A stretch of DNA of 64,000 nucleotides from Paramecium tetraurelia (GCF_000165425.1 NW_001798960.1:124001-188000), one strand, 5' to 3'; positions 23,962-36,476 are shown, counted from the first letter of the stretch. The notes: generated by a model not told the origin, from the letters alone. Program-made: numbers and translations.

Positions 23962-26900
23962 TCATTTAGATACATGGATTTGTGATTTTGATCTCATACT
24001 TCTGTGTTAACTTCTCATAGAATAAAGATCCTCCAATTATTAAAAAAAACTTTATGAATAATTCTAGATGACTCCTGCTAAATCCTATATAAATTAGGCC
24101 AACATAACTTAGTTTTGATAAACTATTCTTCCCTCCTAAGCTTGAATCTTAGAAAGAACAAAAATAATTGTCTAACTTACATGCTTGTGGGTATCATCTA
24201 CCTTGTATATGTATTAAATTGAAGAATCTTGATTTAAATCATCTTGAAGATCATCCACTTCTGCGAGTCTTTATCTTACTTAAGAACCCATAGTCAAATA
24301 GTTTAGACTACAACTATTTTTTTTATCGTGAGTTCTTGGAGTAGTGGTATTGGTTGGTTAAAATTTTGAATTTTTAATTTAATACAATACGATAGTACTT
24401 CTGACATCAATTTTATTTGAATCTATCTCAAATTATTTAGCCATCTTGTTCATACTGGAATGAAATTATTTAATGTGAAATTTAATTTCTTAATTTTTTT
24501 GATCCTTCATAAATTTAAGATTTTCACATATTCTCATTTGACCTGTCTCAAACAACAATTTTTCATATGTCCAAGGACCATTACCTATTTTAGTGAAAAC
24601 TATCTAATTATCTTCAATACTAATTAAATACCACCTACCATCAATAGAGTGAATTAATTTAAAGAATGAAGTATCTGGAAGCAATTAGTAAGTAAAGTAA
24701 TTTTCAATTAAATATAAAATCTAGAAAAAATATTTAAGATTTGGTTTTGGAAATTTTAAGATTCCCATTAAAGAAAATAATATCTTACTCTCTACTTTAA
24801 ATTTATTTTAAAATTTTAACTCTTTGATCAACTCGAATTTTTGTCCAAACTCGTGCTTTAAGAATTCTTCTTCTTATTTTTTTATATATACTTCACTAGT
24901 GTCTCTCAATACTGCATTCTATATCAATAGATCATGATTGGAGATATTAATCTGTTTTCTCTTAAACATTTCATCCTTTTTGATTTCATTTCTTATATGG
25001 ATTATATATTCTGATGTTACATTATAAATATTATGAGATTCTCTTATGAATTTCTATTCTAAAAATTCTTGATAACCAATAAAATAATCACAATAAATCT
25101 TTTGAATTTCAAACATAGATTCCTCTATTATTTATATAAAATCTCCTTATGGTTTTATCTTCTTTGTCACTTTATTACTATTAATACCAACATTTAAAAT
25201 CTTATTATATGCTTTGATTTCTATTTGAGGTTCAATTTCTATTGGAATCTCAATTAACTCGTCTTAATTGTGTTTCAATTTAGAACTTCTGCGTTTAAAT
25301 TGTAACACATCTGGGTTGTCATCATTTAAAATTGCTGTTTTTTTCTATAATTGTAAAGCATTACTCAGTTCTGATCCACTTCTCAGATCATTATCTGTTC
25401 CAAAACTACTACCTAATATTGCTTCATCTTAATAATTCAATTCTACTGCTGCTCTCTCTTCTGGTTTGTATTGTTCCAATTCTTATTCAAATAGAGTCTT
25501 TGATACCACTGTGAATACTTCCCAAACTAACCCTCCTATTAAAGCTAATAAAAAAATAGACAAGAAAACAAAAGAACCCACAAAAATCATCGGAACTGCT
25601 AAAGTGTTAGTATCATATGATAATTCAAAAACTATTTAACCCCAAGAGGCAGCTGTAAATATTTATAGCATCAATAAATATGATCCACCCAATGAATTAA
25701 AATCTGCATATTTGCATTATCCCCATTAAAATCTAAACTCATTTGGATCACATGAATTATTCTGATAAGGATTCTGTTCATCATCTTATAGACCTCCATA
25801 TATATATATTCCAACACAAGCATATGTGAAAAACACTATTTAGACTGGCAAAATCAATCTAAGGATAAGTGGTATACAAATAATGATTTTATATAGTAAA
25901 TTCTTCACATGAGCAAATATTTCTAGGCCTTATAGCAAGTATCCAACTAATTTGATTGACCTAAATGCTCTAAATATTCGAAATGCTTTTTAAATTTTTG
26001 CTATTCTTAATATTCTATTTGCTTTAATTGATTAAACAATATTTCCAGTTACAAAATTAAATAAAACATAATCAAATAGAATTTATAGAAATATTATACT
26101 TACATCAAACACATTCCTAATTTTAGTTATTTATAATTATACCATCCATCACTAAAGAAATCCACAATTCCAATTCCTATCATTTTAACCAAACATTCAA
26201 AGATATATATCCCTAAAAAAACTGTGTCAATAATGTCAAAAACACCTAAAATTTCAAGATCATCAATAAAAAATGCTGTTATAATGAGAGCACAGTTTAA
26301 TATTGTTATTGCTAGCATGAATAATATGAACCCCTATTTTCAAATAGATATATTACCCAAGATTCGATAAACTTTTTCAATCCGTATTTATTGCAAAATC
26401 TTTGGAATTATTCCCAACATTTTAATGATTTCATTCGAGGCAGTGATATCCTTTTGCTATTCTATAACACTGCTAACAATTAATTAAATTCATCAAACTA
26501 TATCTTATCACTATTTGAGACAATACTCTTACTTAAAATCTTTATCAATTTCTTAAAATATGATTTGTATTTGATCATCTGTTAACTGACCTCGGTAAAA
26601 GGTTCTAAGGAATTTCTTGAATTGACTTTCAGTTAAGTAACCCACATCATTTGAATCAAGTGAAATGAAGCTGGCCATCATAGCTGATTTTTATTTGATA
26701 ATATCTTAAATGGCTATTTACATTCTATGTTTTCGAAATCCTTCATACACAATAGCCAAAGGGATGGGTTAAAAGAGAAATAAAAATAGAATTATATATA
26801 TCACAAAAAAGAATACATAATAAGTTCCTTACATTAACACAGGTATCATTATATCTGGATAGAAATCAAGAGTTGCAGTCATAAATAACATATTAAATAA

Positions 26901-27716
26901 TTGAAAGAAATCTCCATAATCCTAAGTATCCTAGTCCACTGTTTACAATTAACCAATTAAGTTTATTCCGATAAAGGAAAATGTTGATATAATAATTACA
27001 TAGAGTAAAAATAATAGAAGCAAGTCTCTGCTTGCCTTTGCAATTCCTTTGAGATTTCTTCTAAGGTCTTTTGAATAAAATATCATGAGTAAAGGTCTAA
27101 TCAATCGACTAAATCTGAATTAAGTTTGATCATATTAATAGTTTATAAAATCTGTTCCGCACAATAAGATAAATATCAATTTTAACATTCTCTTAGTATT
27201 AAATTAGAAGCCACCATCATTCTTTTTTGTTGCCAATAAAATGAAGGTAATAGTAAAATCGACAAACAACAAAATCAATATAATGAGCTCCAATTTAGAG
27301 ATGGATGAACTTTCTTAATAATCCGAATTCGGAAAAGGCTTCTCAAAGAATGTGAGAATCTGATAAAATAAAGTAATTGTGAAGAGCAATCCACCCCAAT
27401 TCCTGCTGTTTTCAATTTTCCATAAATTTTTTAATAACACTTTATCAGCCATATCAATATCATTTCTGATTGTTCTAAGATAATAAGCATCATATATATG
27501 TCTCTCAGCCTTTAATTATCTGTCATCAGAAGGCATATGCTTGACAATCTTGTAAATTTAAGCCACCAACATGTCATTTTTCTCTTAATACTTGCTATCC
27601 AATTTAGTTAGATTGACGGCATTAGTGGCCTTAAAAATTGCTGATCGTCTTGGATTTGGAAGCTTGGGTATGTAATCATCACGCAATTAAGGAGACTATC
27701 CTTCATCATATTTCAT
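23962..27716 (-). CDS. Two-domain (two-pore-channel type) voltage-gated cation channel with EF-hands
   Basis: 1,227 residues after introns of 22, 23 and 26 nt. Two six-helix channel domains. Domain I has a pore region DYGDFFQLFNMLFMTATLDFYPDIMIPVLM, matching the YPDxMxP of two-pore channels. The linker carries two EF-hands; the second, DKDFNDKIQFDE, has a good Ca2+ loop, as in plant TPC1. Domain II has SDGWNVFD, an S4 with regularly spaced Arg/Lys (RILRIAKIQKAFRIFRAF), and a pore LLMLQIFTAASWGQIVFEL. A roughly 470-residue cytoplasmic tail, unusually long for TPCs, ends RSKSQIHVSK. Likely an endolysosomal or surface Ca2+/Na+ channel gated by voltage and Ca2+ (family knowledge; localisation inferred). 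Confidence 0.85.
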
Positions 27717-27848
27717 TTTTAAATATATATCATAAATCTGAATATGTCAAATCACCTTATTCTAAAATATTATATAATTTTATTAAATCCTAAAAAAATC
27801 ATAAATTAGAAATGTTCAATAATTAATACCTCTCAAGCATATTGAAGT

Positions 27849-27992
27849 TCAGAAATATTCTCTTAAATCCCAATTTTTCAATAAATATTTTTGCAACATA
27901 ATTCTTATATAAAAAATTTAAATAGTTCCCTTTTTTTATGATTTCTACACTACCTAAGACTTGGATTACAATTGAAATTTTGGATCTGCCAT
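27849..27992 (-). CDS. Possible small protein upstream of the channel gene
   Basis: 47 residues: MADPKFQLQSKSQVVQKSQK, KGTIQIFYIRIMLQKYLLKN, then WDLREYF-TGA. It lies in the 470-base interval between the channel start (27716) and the kinase start (28186). Could be a small gene or chance; a 24-nt in-frame intron is also possible. The rest of the interval shows nothing. Confidence 0.3.
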
Positions 27993-28185
27993 CGTTTATC
28001 TATTTTTAGATTTAAGATAATTTGTAAAAATTTGGTAGTTTGGTGAATAATTGAAATGAATTCATTTGTTGATTAATAGTCCATGAATTGAATGCATAAC
28101 AATCTTTTATAGGCTGTTAAAATATTTAATCTTAATTATTTACATCAAATGTTTTATAAGAAAGGAATTAATATTTATTATAAAT

Positions 28186-30131
28186 ATGACTTCCAAAATT
28201 AAAGTGGGACACTACAACATCAATACTGATGAAATGCTAGGAAAAGGTTCATTTGGGATTGTTTATAGCTGTCAAAGCGATACTTTAAAAAATAAAGACT
28301 TGTGTGTTAAAGTAACCATATTGTTAATTAGATCATTTCTTGTAAAAATGCGACAGTTTAAGCTCATAAAGAAATTCAGCTACTTTAATTGCTCTAAAGA
28401 GTGACAAATCCGAATTTAATTACCATCTACGATGTGATTTAAGATTAAAATCAGATATATGTATTTATGGATAGGTGTAGAGGAGGAGACCTTAAATCCC
28501 TTATTTAAGACTACAATTTGAAGAAAAAATAGTTTACCTTAGAACAAATTGCAGATATGGTTAGTTAGATTGTATGTGGATATGAGGCCTTAATATAAAA
28601 CAAAATGATCCATAGAGATCTCAAACCTGCTAACATTTTATTTGAATTTAAGACAAAGGAGAAAATAACATTAAAAGTAATGTTCATCTAAATCAGATTA
28701 GTTAACAGATTTTGGGTTGTCAAAAGTATTAGATGACATTAGTATTAAACAATACATGACAAGAGTGGGAACTCCTGCTTATATGTCCCCACAAATTGCA
28801 TTGGGAGATAAATTTTCTGCAAAATGTGATATATTCTCGGTAATATTGTTAAATTATTCTAGTTGGGAATCATTATCTACGAATTAACATTTCTAGAAAT
28901 ACCATCCTAAGGGATGAACCCTTTGATACGTAATCTATTTTAAAAGTCTCTAAAAACTAAGCCGTTTGTTTGTCCTAACCTAAATCAGTAGCAACCTGCT
29001 TAATTGAAATGCTTGATTTAAGATTTAATTAACAAGATGCTCAGTTTTGAAGAGGAGAAGAGACCAAGTTGGGATTAATTAATAAAATCAGAAATAAGTA
29101 ATAACTATTCCATATCATTTAGTGACTATAGGTAAATAAGTCGTAGCTATCCCTATTGAGGTTAAATAAAAAAAGGAAGAAAACAATTTATAAGTTACAT
29201 TGTATAAACATGAGAAGAAGTTAAATAGGGAAAGATATTTTCATTAAACTTAGTTTCTTAGGTTTAATGAAATTAAATAAAATTTCAAGGGCAAAAATGA
29301 TCTTTTGAGAAAATCCTATCTTATTATATATACTATGATATGCAAAGCCCAACTATTATACAGTTTGCAATATTAATTTCAATCAGTAGTGTATTTAAAT
29401 ATAAATAATATAGAAAACAATACTTTCCAAATTTTGATGCCTATCATTTTGAGCTAATTTAGACATGCTTTATTGGATATCGCTTTAAGATTCTTGAGAA
29501 TGCTTTCGGATTTTGTAACCAAAAGTTAGACTTAATTGATGAATCACTCAAGAAATAATTTGAGAATTAATTTTTGTAAATGACATAAGAAATTTATCAA
29601 TCAAATGATTTAGAGATACAAGAAATTAAAAAATTTGTTTATGATTTTCTCCTATAAACAAAGGATATATTCCAATAAGCAGAAAACGAATTAATAAATT
29701 CTAAAACAAAAAATTAATATCCCAAGAACATAGAAAAGTTTTATAAATTGATTTCTTAATAAGATTTTACAGACTTTGGAATATATGCTAAATGGTTTTA
29801 TTTTTTTTGGAATCAGCATCTTCGCAAATTATTGAATTATGATAAAACCAAATAGAACGACATAAAATATTAATTGTAATTGATTCTTTAAATTGTAGAC
29901 TATTAATCTAAATTGAGAGATTTCTTAATTTGGAAACAGACCATCCTTTTAAAAAATATGAGAAATTTGATGAAACCTCAATACTATTATTATTTGAAAA
30001 TTCTGCATAGGATGATCTAGAGAGATAAATATAAATAAGAGTATACATTTGAAAACAGAATAATAGATATATAACCAATTTATTTCATTTATTAATTTAT
30101 TTATTTTATTATCAATGCTCCAGAAATTTGA
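28186..30131 (+). CDS. Serine/threonine protein kinase, ULK-like, tail structure uncertain
   Basis: The kinase domain is clear after introns of 20, 25 and 23 nt: MLGKGSFGIVYSC, VK lysine, HKEIQLLQLL, YVFMDRCRGGDLKSLI, catalytic loop MIHRDLKPANILFE, LTDFGLSKVL, VGTPAYMSPQIALGDKFSAKCDIFSLGIIIYEL. Ciliate genomes hold many of this ULK-like group. At about 29120 a 29-nt intron lets the frame run on (KKEENNLQVTLYKHEKKLNR); without it the protein stops at 29156-29158. A further exon set reading FELIQTCFIGYRFKILENAF runs to TGA at 30129, but the join near 29310-29400 is not resolved. The final codons overlap the next gene's ATG, so the true end may be earlier. Confidence 0.7.
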
Positions 30132-30931
30132 TGATAATCAAAGAATATAGTTGGTTGATATTCAATAATCACCATTCAATGCTCAAACTTTATTACAAGT
30201 AATTTTAAAAAGGGATAAACTATTAAATGGCTTAGTGAATTGGTTGCATGAGGCAACGAAAAAATCTTTGTTAGATGATAAGCATGGGCAACTATACCTT
30301 AGAATAATGAAGGTTTGCGCCATTCATTTTGCCTATTATCAATTATTACAGGGATTCAATTTTATTGCTACTGAGGAAAATTATGCTGGGATATCTAATC
30401 ATTTTTTTAAGATATTTGAAACTGAGGAGGATTACAAAGACTAAATTAGAAAATTTTAAAAAAGTGATACTAGAACCGTAAAAGCTATGCAAGAGGAATT
30501 CGAGAAAAGAATGTTCACATTAAAAAAATGGAAAAAAGTATTAAAAATATTTAAGATTAGAAATTTATGGACGATTATGAATAAATAAAAAAAGATTTTA
30601 AGGACACTGATAACGAATATATTAAGTTCCATAAATTAAAATAATAGATTGAGATGGAAAAACAAAAAGACTTCGACATTTACTAATACTACTTTACATT
30701 GTTCTATTAGGAAGAATGGTTTAAAGAACCATTTGAAGATTATTCTATTGAATTATTACGGTAATAGAATTATTTAAATTTATTAGTTTGTTTAGTCTGA
30801 TCAAATAGTTCTTAAGATTGGACACTTTATATCCAATTGAATAATACGCCAACTAGTCGTTAACTCTTTTAGACATCAATGAACAGGAGAAATCAAAAGA
30901 TTATTACATTAGAATTATTAAATAAAAATGA
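30115..30931 (+). CDS. Coiled-coil protein, unknown
   Basis: 253 residues after introns of 32 nt (near 30460-30495) and 23 nt (near 30785). Begins MLQKFDDNQRIQLVDIQQSP; a globular helical part (LYLRIMKVCAIHFAYYQLLQ, NFIATEENYAGISNHFFKIF) is followed by Lys/Glu/Gln-rich coiled coil (IREKNVHIKKMEKSIKNIQD, DEYIKFHKLKQQIEMEKQKD-like) and ends YYIRIIKQK-TGA. No family recognised. Its ATG lies 17 nt inside the end assigned to the preceding kinase; one of the two boundaries may be wrong. Confidence 0.6.
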
Positions 30932-30985
30932 ATTAAAAATATATAAAAAAACATGTAAATTAAAAACATTATTAATTTGAATAAA

Positions 30986-31698
30986 TCAATTATCAAATAA
31001 ATTCTGATTTTCATCATTCTCGTTAATTACTTTATTAATAATATATGAATAGATACCTTCTTTTTTTTCACTTTATTGGTTTTAAATTTAATCTTCGAAA
31101 TCAATTTATTCGTGATCTTAAGGTTATTTTACTGCAGATTCATTTACCTATAATGGCAATGGTTCTTATTCAATGCTTTGAGATACAACTTATTTTGGTT
31201 GAGGCTAGAATGTTAATTTATTCCAATACTTATGGTGGAATCAATTCATTGGCAACGTGGTATTATCCTGATCTTTCATAAATAATTCCACTTTCCTCTG
31301 CTTAAGCCAAAAAACTATGAACAGCTTATTCTTCAACCTCGTTTGTATAGAACAAAGTGAGGTTATTTGTAATATCTTTTAATGGTGCAGATGTTCCATA
31401 TGAAGCAATTACATTAATTACATTTTCTTGTAATTAATTTGGGAATTATTGATTAGGAGTTTCAGGGTAATAAAGTTTATCTTATTTCAAATTAAAAATT
31501 ACTAAATCTATCCTTTGTAGCCTTTGGTTTCTTTTCTTATGGTTATTTTTTTCCTTTTTTAATAGGAGATTGAGGTTGTGATGCAGACTATTCAGCTGGT
31601 TCATCATTAGCTTTTGCCTTTTTTCCTTTTTTAATTTTCTTATCAACAACTTCTGGTGTTTTAACTTGTTCTTATTTGCTTTACTTTCCTTTTGGCAT
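30986..31698 (-). CDS. Lys-rich protein with a winged-helix-like domain
   Basis: 221 residues after introns of 22 and 25 nt. The N-terminal 70 residues are repeats of Lys/Gly/Gln (MPKGKQSKQEQVKTPEVVDK, KKGKKAKANDEPAEQ). Next comes a compact helical block, ENVINVIASYGTSAPLKDIT followed by LFYTNEVEEQAVHSFLAQAE and SGIIYERSGQYHVAN, which has the helix-helix-recognition helix-hairpin pattern of winged-helix domains. The C-terminus is acidic. The layout recalls eS25 or small chromatin proteins, but the residues do not match eS25. Its stop lies 55 nt from that of the preceding convergent gene. Confidence 0.6.
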
Positions 31699-31803
31699 TA
31701 AACTTTTCTAGATGATATAATTTAAATATAAACTAAAAGCGGCAAATATTTGTATAGATTATAATCTTATTTATTATTGAATTGGCCAATAATATTGTAG
31801 ATA

Positions 31804-32641
31804 ATGAGTGATAAGAAAAATAATAACATACCATAAAATAACAATCAGGCAGAGGATCCCAATTATGCATTGCAAATGTAGATTATTGCATTTTAAGATT
31901 AAACCATCAATAATTTAAAAAATATTATCATTGAAAAAGATTCTGAGCTTTAAGTATGATCAATATTGTAATAGAAAAAAAATCAAGAAAATGCCTAATT
32001 GAGACAACAGATTCAAATGATCGAGAAATAGCAATCGCAATAATAAATGTCTCATTAGTAGGAAAATTCAAATATTTTAAATTTATAATCTCAATATCAG
32101 AAAACATTGGATGAGCTCAAGAAATTGAAAGTGATTTTCAATTAGAACTCTAATCCTGATATAGTCATGGAATCACTTGAAATCAAGTAATAGTGAATTT
32201 AATATAAATCTATAGAGAATAATTAGTCTTAATTTAGCAATAAAAAAATAAACTTGAAATTGAATTAAAAGTATTTATCAACTAAATCACAATACTAGGA
32301 AGCATAAACGAGACTCATCCAATCTCAAGGCATCATTTAAGAACTCTAGAGAGAAAATTACCAATTAAAATCATTTTCAATGCCCTCATTTTCTAATCAG
32401 CCCCCAATGCAATAGGCATCTATTAGTTAGAGTTAATTCTTATAATAACAATACCCATCAAACAACTAAAGGTATTTTCTCTATTGTATTTAGTTAAAAT
32501 AACGAGGAACTTTAAAGGAATCAAAGAAAACTTCAGCTAAAAAATGAATTAAGATAAATTCCCTCTTAAGGTAGAACATAAGCATAATAAAGAAGAATTC
32601 AATAAATTGAGGATGAATTAAATTACTTAGAATAATTTTGA
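31804..32641 (+). CDS. Gln-rich coiled-coil protein
   Basis: 245 residues after four introns (21, 29, 28 and 22 nt); the spliced length is divisible by three. Almost the whole protein is heptad-like helix rich in Gln, Glu, Lys and Leu: NYALQMQIIAFQDQTINNLK, NAQLRQQIQMIEKQQSQQQM, LDELKKLKVIFNQNS, RLIQSQGIIQELQRENYQLK, and IQQIEDELNYLEQF at the end. No catalytic motif, signal or membrane segment. Probably structural (basal body or cytoskeleton), by analogy only. Confidence 0.6.
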
Positions 32642-32775
32642 TAAATATTAAAATTCATATATTATTTAGTCTAACTTGGTCCTATATTCAGCTCTGTTAA
32701 AAAAAATATCAAAAACCTTTCTGATTGTATATATAATAAAATCAAAATTGGTTTGGTTTTTATTTATTAAATAAA

Positions 32776-33538
32776 ATGAGCAACGATTATAATTATATGT
32801 TCAAATTCATAGTAGTAGGAGACACAAGTAACATAATCATTAAAACCATTTAAGATGTAGGAAAATCTTGTTTATTGTTGCAATTTACAGAAAACAAATT
32901 TTGCGATCATACGGAAAGCACAGTAGGCGTCGAATTTGGCTATAAGACAATAAAATTAAATGATTAATCGATAAAACTGCAAATTTGGGACACAGTAAGA
33001 AAAATAAATAAAATTTGTAAGGCAGGCTAAGATTCGTTCAAATCGATCACAAGATCTTATTATCGAGGAGCGATTGGAGGATTACTTGTATTTGATTTTA
33101 GTAGAAGATCAACATTTGAAGACATCAAAAAATGGTTAAGAGAAATAAAAACTTTTTCTTGCGATAAGATTGAATTAGTACTTGTTGGCAATAAATCTGA
33201 TTTATAAAAGAAAGATGTAACAATTTAAGAAGTTGAAGAGTATGCATAATAAGAGAAGTTAGATTTTTATGAAACTTCAGCTAAAACAGGGAAGAATGTA
33301 GATGTTGTCTTTGAAAGTGTAGCTAATAAAATTTTAAGAAAAATCGAAACCAAATAAATTAATTTAGATGATTAAGTAAATAATTGATTAAAAATAGATG
33401 TTAGGAATTAAGGTGAATTTTAATGGGAAAATGAAAAAAAAGTAAAAGTCTCAAAATAATCTTTCTCCATCTTACAATATAACATTGAATGGAAAATAAA
33501 ATGAAGAAGAGAAGAATGACAAAAAAAGTTGTTGTTGA
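32776..33538 (+). CDS. Rab-family small GTPase (Rab2/Rab4-like)
   Basis: 228 residues after introns of 27, 27 and 22 nt. All G motifs are present: G1 GDTNVGKSCLLLQF (an intron splits it), switch I HTESTVGVEFGYKTI, G3 [20 protein letters not shown], G4 NKSD, G5 ETSAK. After the GTPase core comes a long basic stretch (VNFNGKMKKKQKSQNNLSPS) and a C-terminal SCC, a double-cysteine geranylgeranylation end typical of Rabs. Controls vesicle traffic when membrane-bound in the GTP form. Switch and [12 protein letters not shown] residues resemble Rab2/Rab4; subfamily not certain. Confidence 0.9.
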
Positions 33539-33650
33539 CTGTTTCTTAATTTTTTGTAATTTATTATATTAATGTTTGTGTGTGTGTTATTCTAGAAATA
33601 CTTTTTGAGTAGATCAATTTTGAATAAAAATAATAGCAATTTGAGTCATT

Positions 33651-34875
33651 TCATACCATTAAAGATTTCTGATTATTGTATTTTCTTAATTCGTATTCCA
33701 TAACATAATTGACAATCTTTATAATTCCAATTGCTATAATAGTGCAGCCAATCAATGTGAAGAAGTTCTTGAGTAGATTCTTTTAATTTGATTCTTAATA
33801 ATGAATGGACTCAACTAAACCAATCTAACTATTTTGTTTATCAAATATTGTGTAATACTTCCTCATAAAAGGACTACCTAAAATCATTAATTAGTCATTA
33901 TGTGATCTAATATTTGATATCAATACATAACATATAGGTTCGTGATTATTTGTGTGAATATAGAATTATGGTTCTAATGAGAATTCTTAGCTATCTAAAA
34001 GTATTTTTATTGTAGGAAATTCAGAAATATCATTAGTTGGACAGGAGCATTTAATGATTTCTGTCCACACACAGTTAGTGAATACATTTTATAAATTCAC
34101 TAATATATTTTTAGGGAAGATCAGTAAAGAGCTTCCAGAATCGATCATGGCATAAAGATCAACTCCTAAAATGCCATTCATGTCTATTTTTTCTGATGAA
34201 ATGATCCATTATTCATCGGATTTAACATATCTTATTTCCTTGTTGAACAAGCTCTCATCATAACCTCCAAAAGTTATTGAAGATTAACGATTAGAGTTTT
34301 CAAAATTATAATAAAAACTGATGGGCCACTCAATAAAAGAATGATTAGATGATTATTATAGTCCTACTACTCCATCATAGATTGCTCCTTCCATTCCAGT
34401 TACTTCATCAACTAAAATAAACTGAGATTCATCGAAATGCTCGTTTATTGAGAACATGCCCAAACATTTAACTCCAATTAATGCTCCCACATGATAAGTT
34501 ATTGAAGCTTATTCTTATGATGGAATGCATGTTGGTTATTCACAAACAATTCCAATTTAATTTTTATTACATCTTTGACAATTAATACTTGGTAACCACA
34601 TCTATGATGAACCTGTATCAAAAATTACTTTGAAGCTATACATAGTATAATGTTTACTGTAATATTGAGTCTTTAGAAAGAACTCTGATTTGTCCCACAT
34701 ATTGATAATTATAAAAGTTTTGCAAGTCTAAGGTTTAGTTTTTTTCTTATTGAGTTGAGTTGATATCAATTAGGAGGGAACTTTCTTAAACTTGTTGGGT
34801 GTCTAGAAATATTGTATACTTGGCTAAAACAAGGTGTATGCATGCAACACTAATTAACAATTAAACTATTATCAT
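33651..34875 (-). CDS. Pepsin-like aspartic protease 1 (family A1), membrane-anchored
   Basis: 400 residues after one 22-nt intron. Signal peptide MIIVQLLISVACIHLVLAKY. First catalytic motif FKVIFDTGSSQMWLPS, second DLYAMIDSGSSLLIFP (DTGSS/DSGSS, both Asp present). ILGSPFMRKYYTIFD near the C-terminus is the conserved A1 block. The C-terminal hydrophobic helix NFFTLIGCTIIAIGIIKIV plus short basic tail suggests membrane anchoring. Only a short region precedes the first Asp. Likely a lysosomal or digestive-vacuole protease (family inference). It starts 19 nt beyond the end of its upstream neighbour on the same strand. Confidence 0.85.
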
Positions 34876-34893
34876 ATATAAATTATATACAAA

Positions 34894-35749
34894 TCATTAT
34901 AACATTCTATACTAGGTTTAAGGTTTAGAAATGAGTAATAATAGACTTAATTGAAATCTTCGATTCTTATCCAACTTAACGTAGGTTCTTTTTCTTTCAT
35001 TTGATGTCAAATTCTTCAGTAATTCAGTTTAAAATTTACTCATACTTTCCATTAATATTACATATTACATTTTATACTCAGGTATTCTTGTATTATGTTT
35101 AAGAATGATACTTGTTTTGATTAAACATTTCGATTACGAAATTACTTTAAAACAATCGAGTAGCTTATGGAGTAGTTGGTTACTTGACCAATTTTAATTC
35201 AGGGATCTTTTATGCTTTCAAAAAAGGAGGCAGTTTATTTTGTAGACTATTGTTCTTTCGATGCACTCTCGTAGAGATCTAATTGTGTTTGGAATTGAAC
35301 TGAAATGATTATTTAAATTCGCTTTAACTAGCTAATAAAGTAGATTGAATTAATTCTGTATTTTCAGGAGTGCCTCCCAAAAGATTCTTTAATTTTAGCC
35401 TTGTAGCAGGCAGTTAATTATCATGCAAACTACTTGTGTTTGAAATTGAGTTCTTGCTTAGAAAGTTGTGACTACTTTTTGGAGAATTAAAGATACTGGA
35501 TGCATCACTTTTTCTTTTTCTATGATAAGATTCACTTGATATCAATCTACCCATGCTATCTCTTTCATTGAGGAAAGGTACAAAAGTTTGCTTTTTTTCA
35601 ATTAACTGATTTAATGGATGCTCATAGTTGGATAATGAATCTATGATCAATGCTCTTTTAACAGCATCTGTTTTATGTAAAGCTGGAAGTTGTCTGTCTT
35701 TATAAAAAACACAATAATCCAATAGATTTTCAGAGGATTGCTTTTTCAT
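34894..35749 (-). CDS. Ser/Lys-rich protein, unknown
   Basis: 276 residues after a 25-nt intron near 35102. Starts MKKQSSENLLDYCVFYKDRQ and is mostly predicted disorder rich in Ser, Asn and Lys (RKRKSDASSIFNSPKSSHNF). Basic patches follow (ISTRVHRKNNSLQNKLPPFL), then FVIEMFNQNKIPEYKMQYVI and a C-terminal ELLKNLTSNERKRTYVKLDK helix ending YRMLQ-TGA. No signal peptide. Not recognised. It diverges from the ERF4-like gene only 24 nt away, so the two may share a promoter. Confidence 0.6.
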
Positions 35750-35772
35750 TATTTATATATTTGTAATTAATC

Positions 35773-36255
35773 ATGAGTTACGAAGCATGTGATTTATAAA
35801 CAGATTCAAGATATCCTTTTGATCCAAGAGCCAATGCTTTTGAGTTAGCTAAAATGGAAAGTATCAGAAGAAAGCAGCATCCCCTTATATTAATAACAAG
35901 TGTTAAATCAAGTGGAGTGCATTACTTTATAGGGCCATCAAAATCCTATTCTCATGATTACCCAGTTGAACTGGAGCCTTACATAACAAAGGATGATTTC
36001 GAAGCCTTCATTTCAGAGGTAAATGATGTAATAGTAAAATATTGGCCTTGCTTTTTCACTTTCATTTTGGCATTCGCTTTTTCGGTTGTCACTTGTTTCC
36101 TAAGTCTGTATCTACCCAGGGTTTGTATTGAAGATGTGTAAAGATTTCTGGGATATGTATTAGAGAGATGGAACGAGACTTGGGAACAAAAGGGTATTAA
36201 AGTGGAATACAAAAGAAACCTTTTAAATAGTGAATTATAATTTTATAAATTATGA
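35773..36255 (+). CDS. ERF4 / GOLGA7-domain protein (palmitoyltransferase accessory subunit)
   Basis: 160 residues, one exon. The core PSKSYSHDYPVELEPYITKD followed by DFEAFISEVNDVIVKYWPCF corresponds to the GOLGA7/ERF4 pattern of RDYSxG...FPxELxxxIxxxxFexxIxxIN. A hydrophobic segment (FILAFAFSVVTCFLSLYL) follows, then a helix ERWNETWEQKGIKVEYKRNL, as in GOLGA7 where the block ends in an amphipathic helix and a QGLLLTDP-like strand. In other eukaryotes this subunit stabilises a DHHC enzyme that palmitoylates Ras-like proteins at the Golgi/ER. Another coding-like stretch downstream (36251-36345, VLFQQVIGESIHEDNLEVLD) is out of frame and may mark a missed 3' exon. Confidence 0.7.
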
Positions 36256-36476
36256 AAATGTTCTATTTCAACAAGTTATTGGTGAATCTATTCACGAAGA
36301 CAATTTGGAAGTTTTGGATGTGTACTTCCAAACACTCTTTTGATAAAACTGGAAAGTGTAATTAAATTGGTTTAATTTGAAAAATTTCTATCATTCAATT
36401 AGTCTTAATCCTGTTTATTAAATTAATGAGTAAATTATAAGAATCATATACATTTGAAAATAACAGGAAATATAAA

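Noticed and set aside
35979-36212. Minus-strand 77-codon frame
   Set aside because: Antisense to the ERF4/GOLGA7-like gene, which has the recognisable motif.
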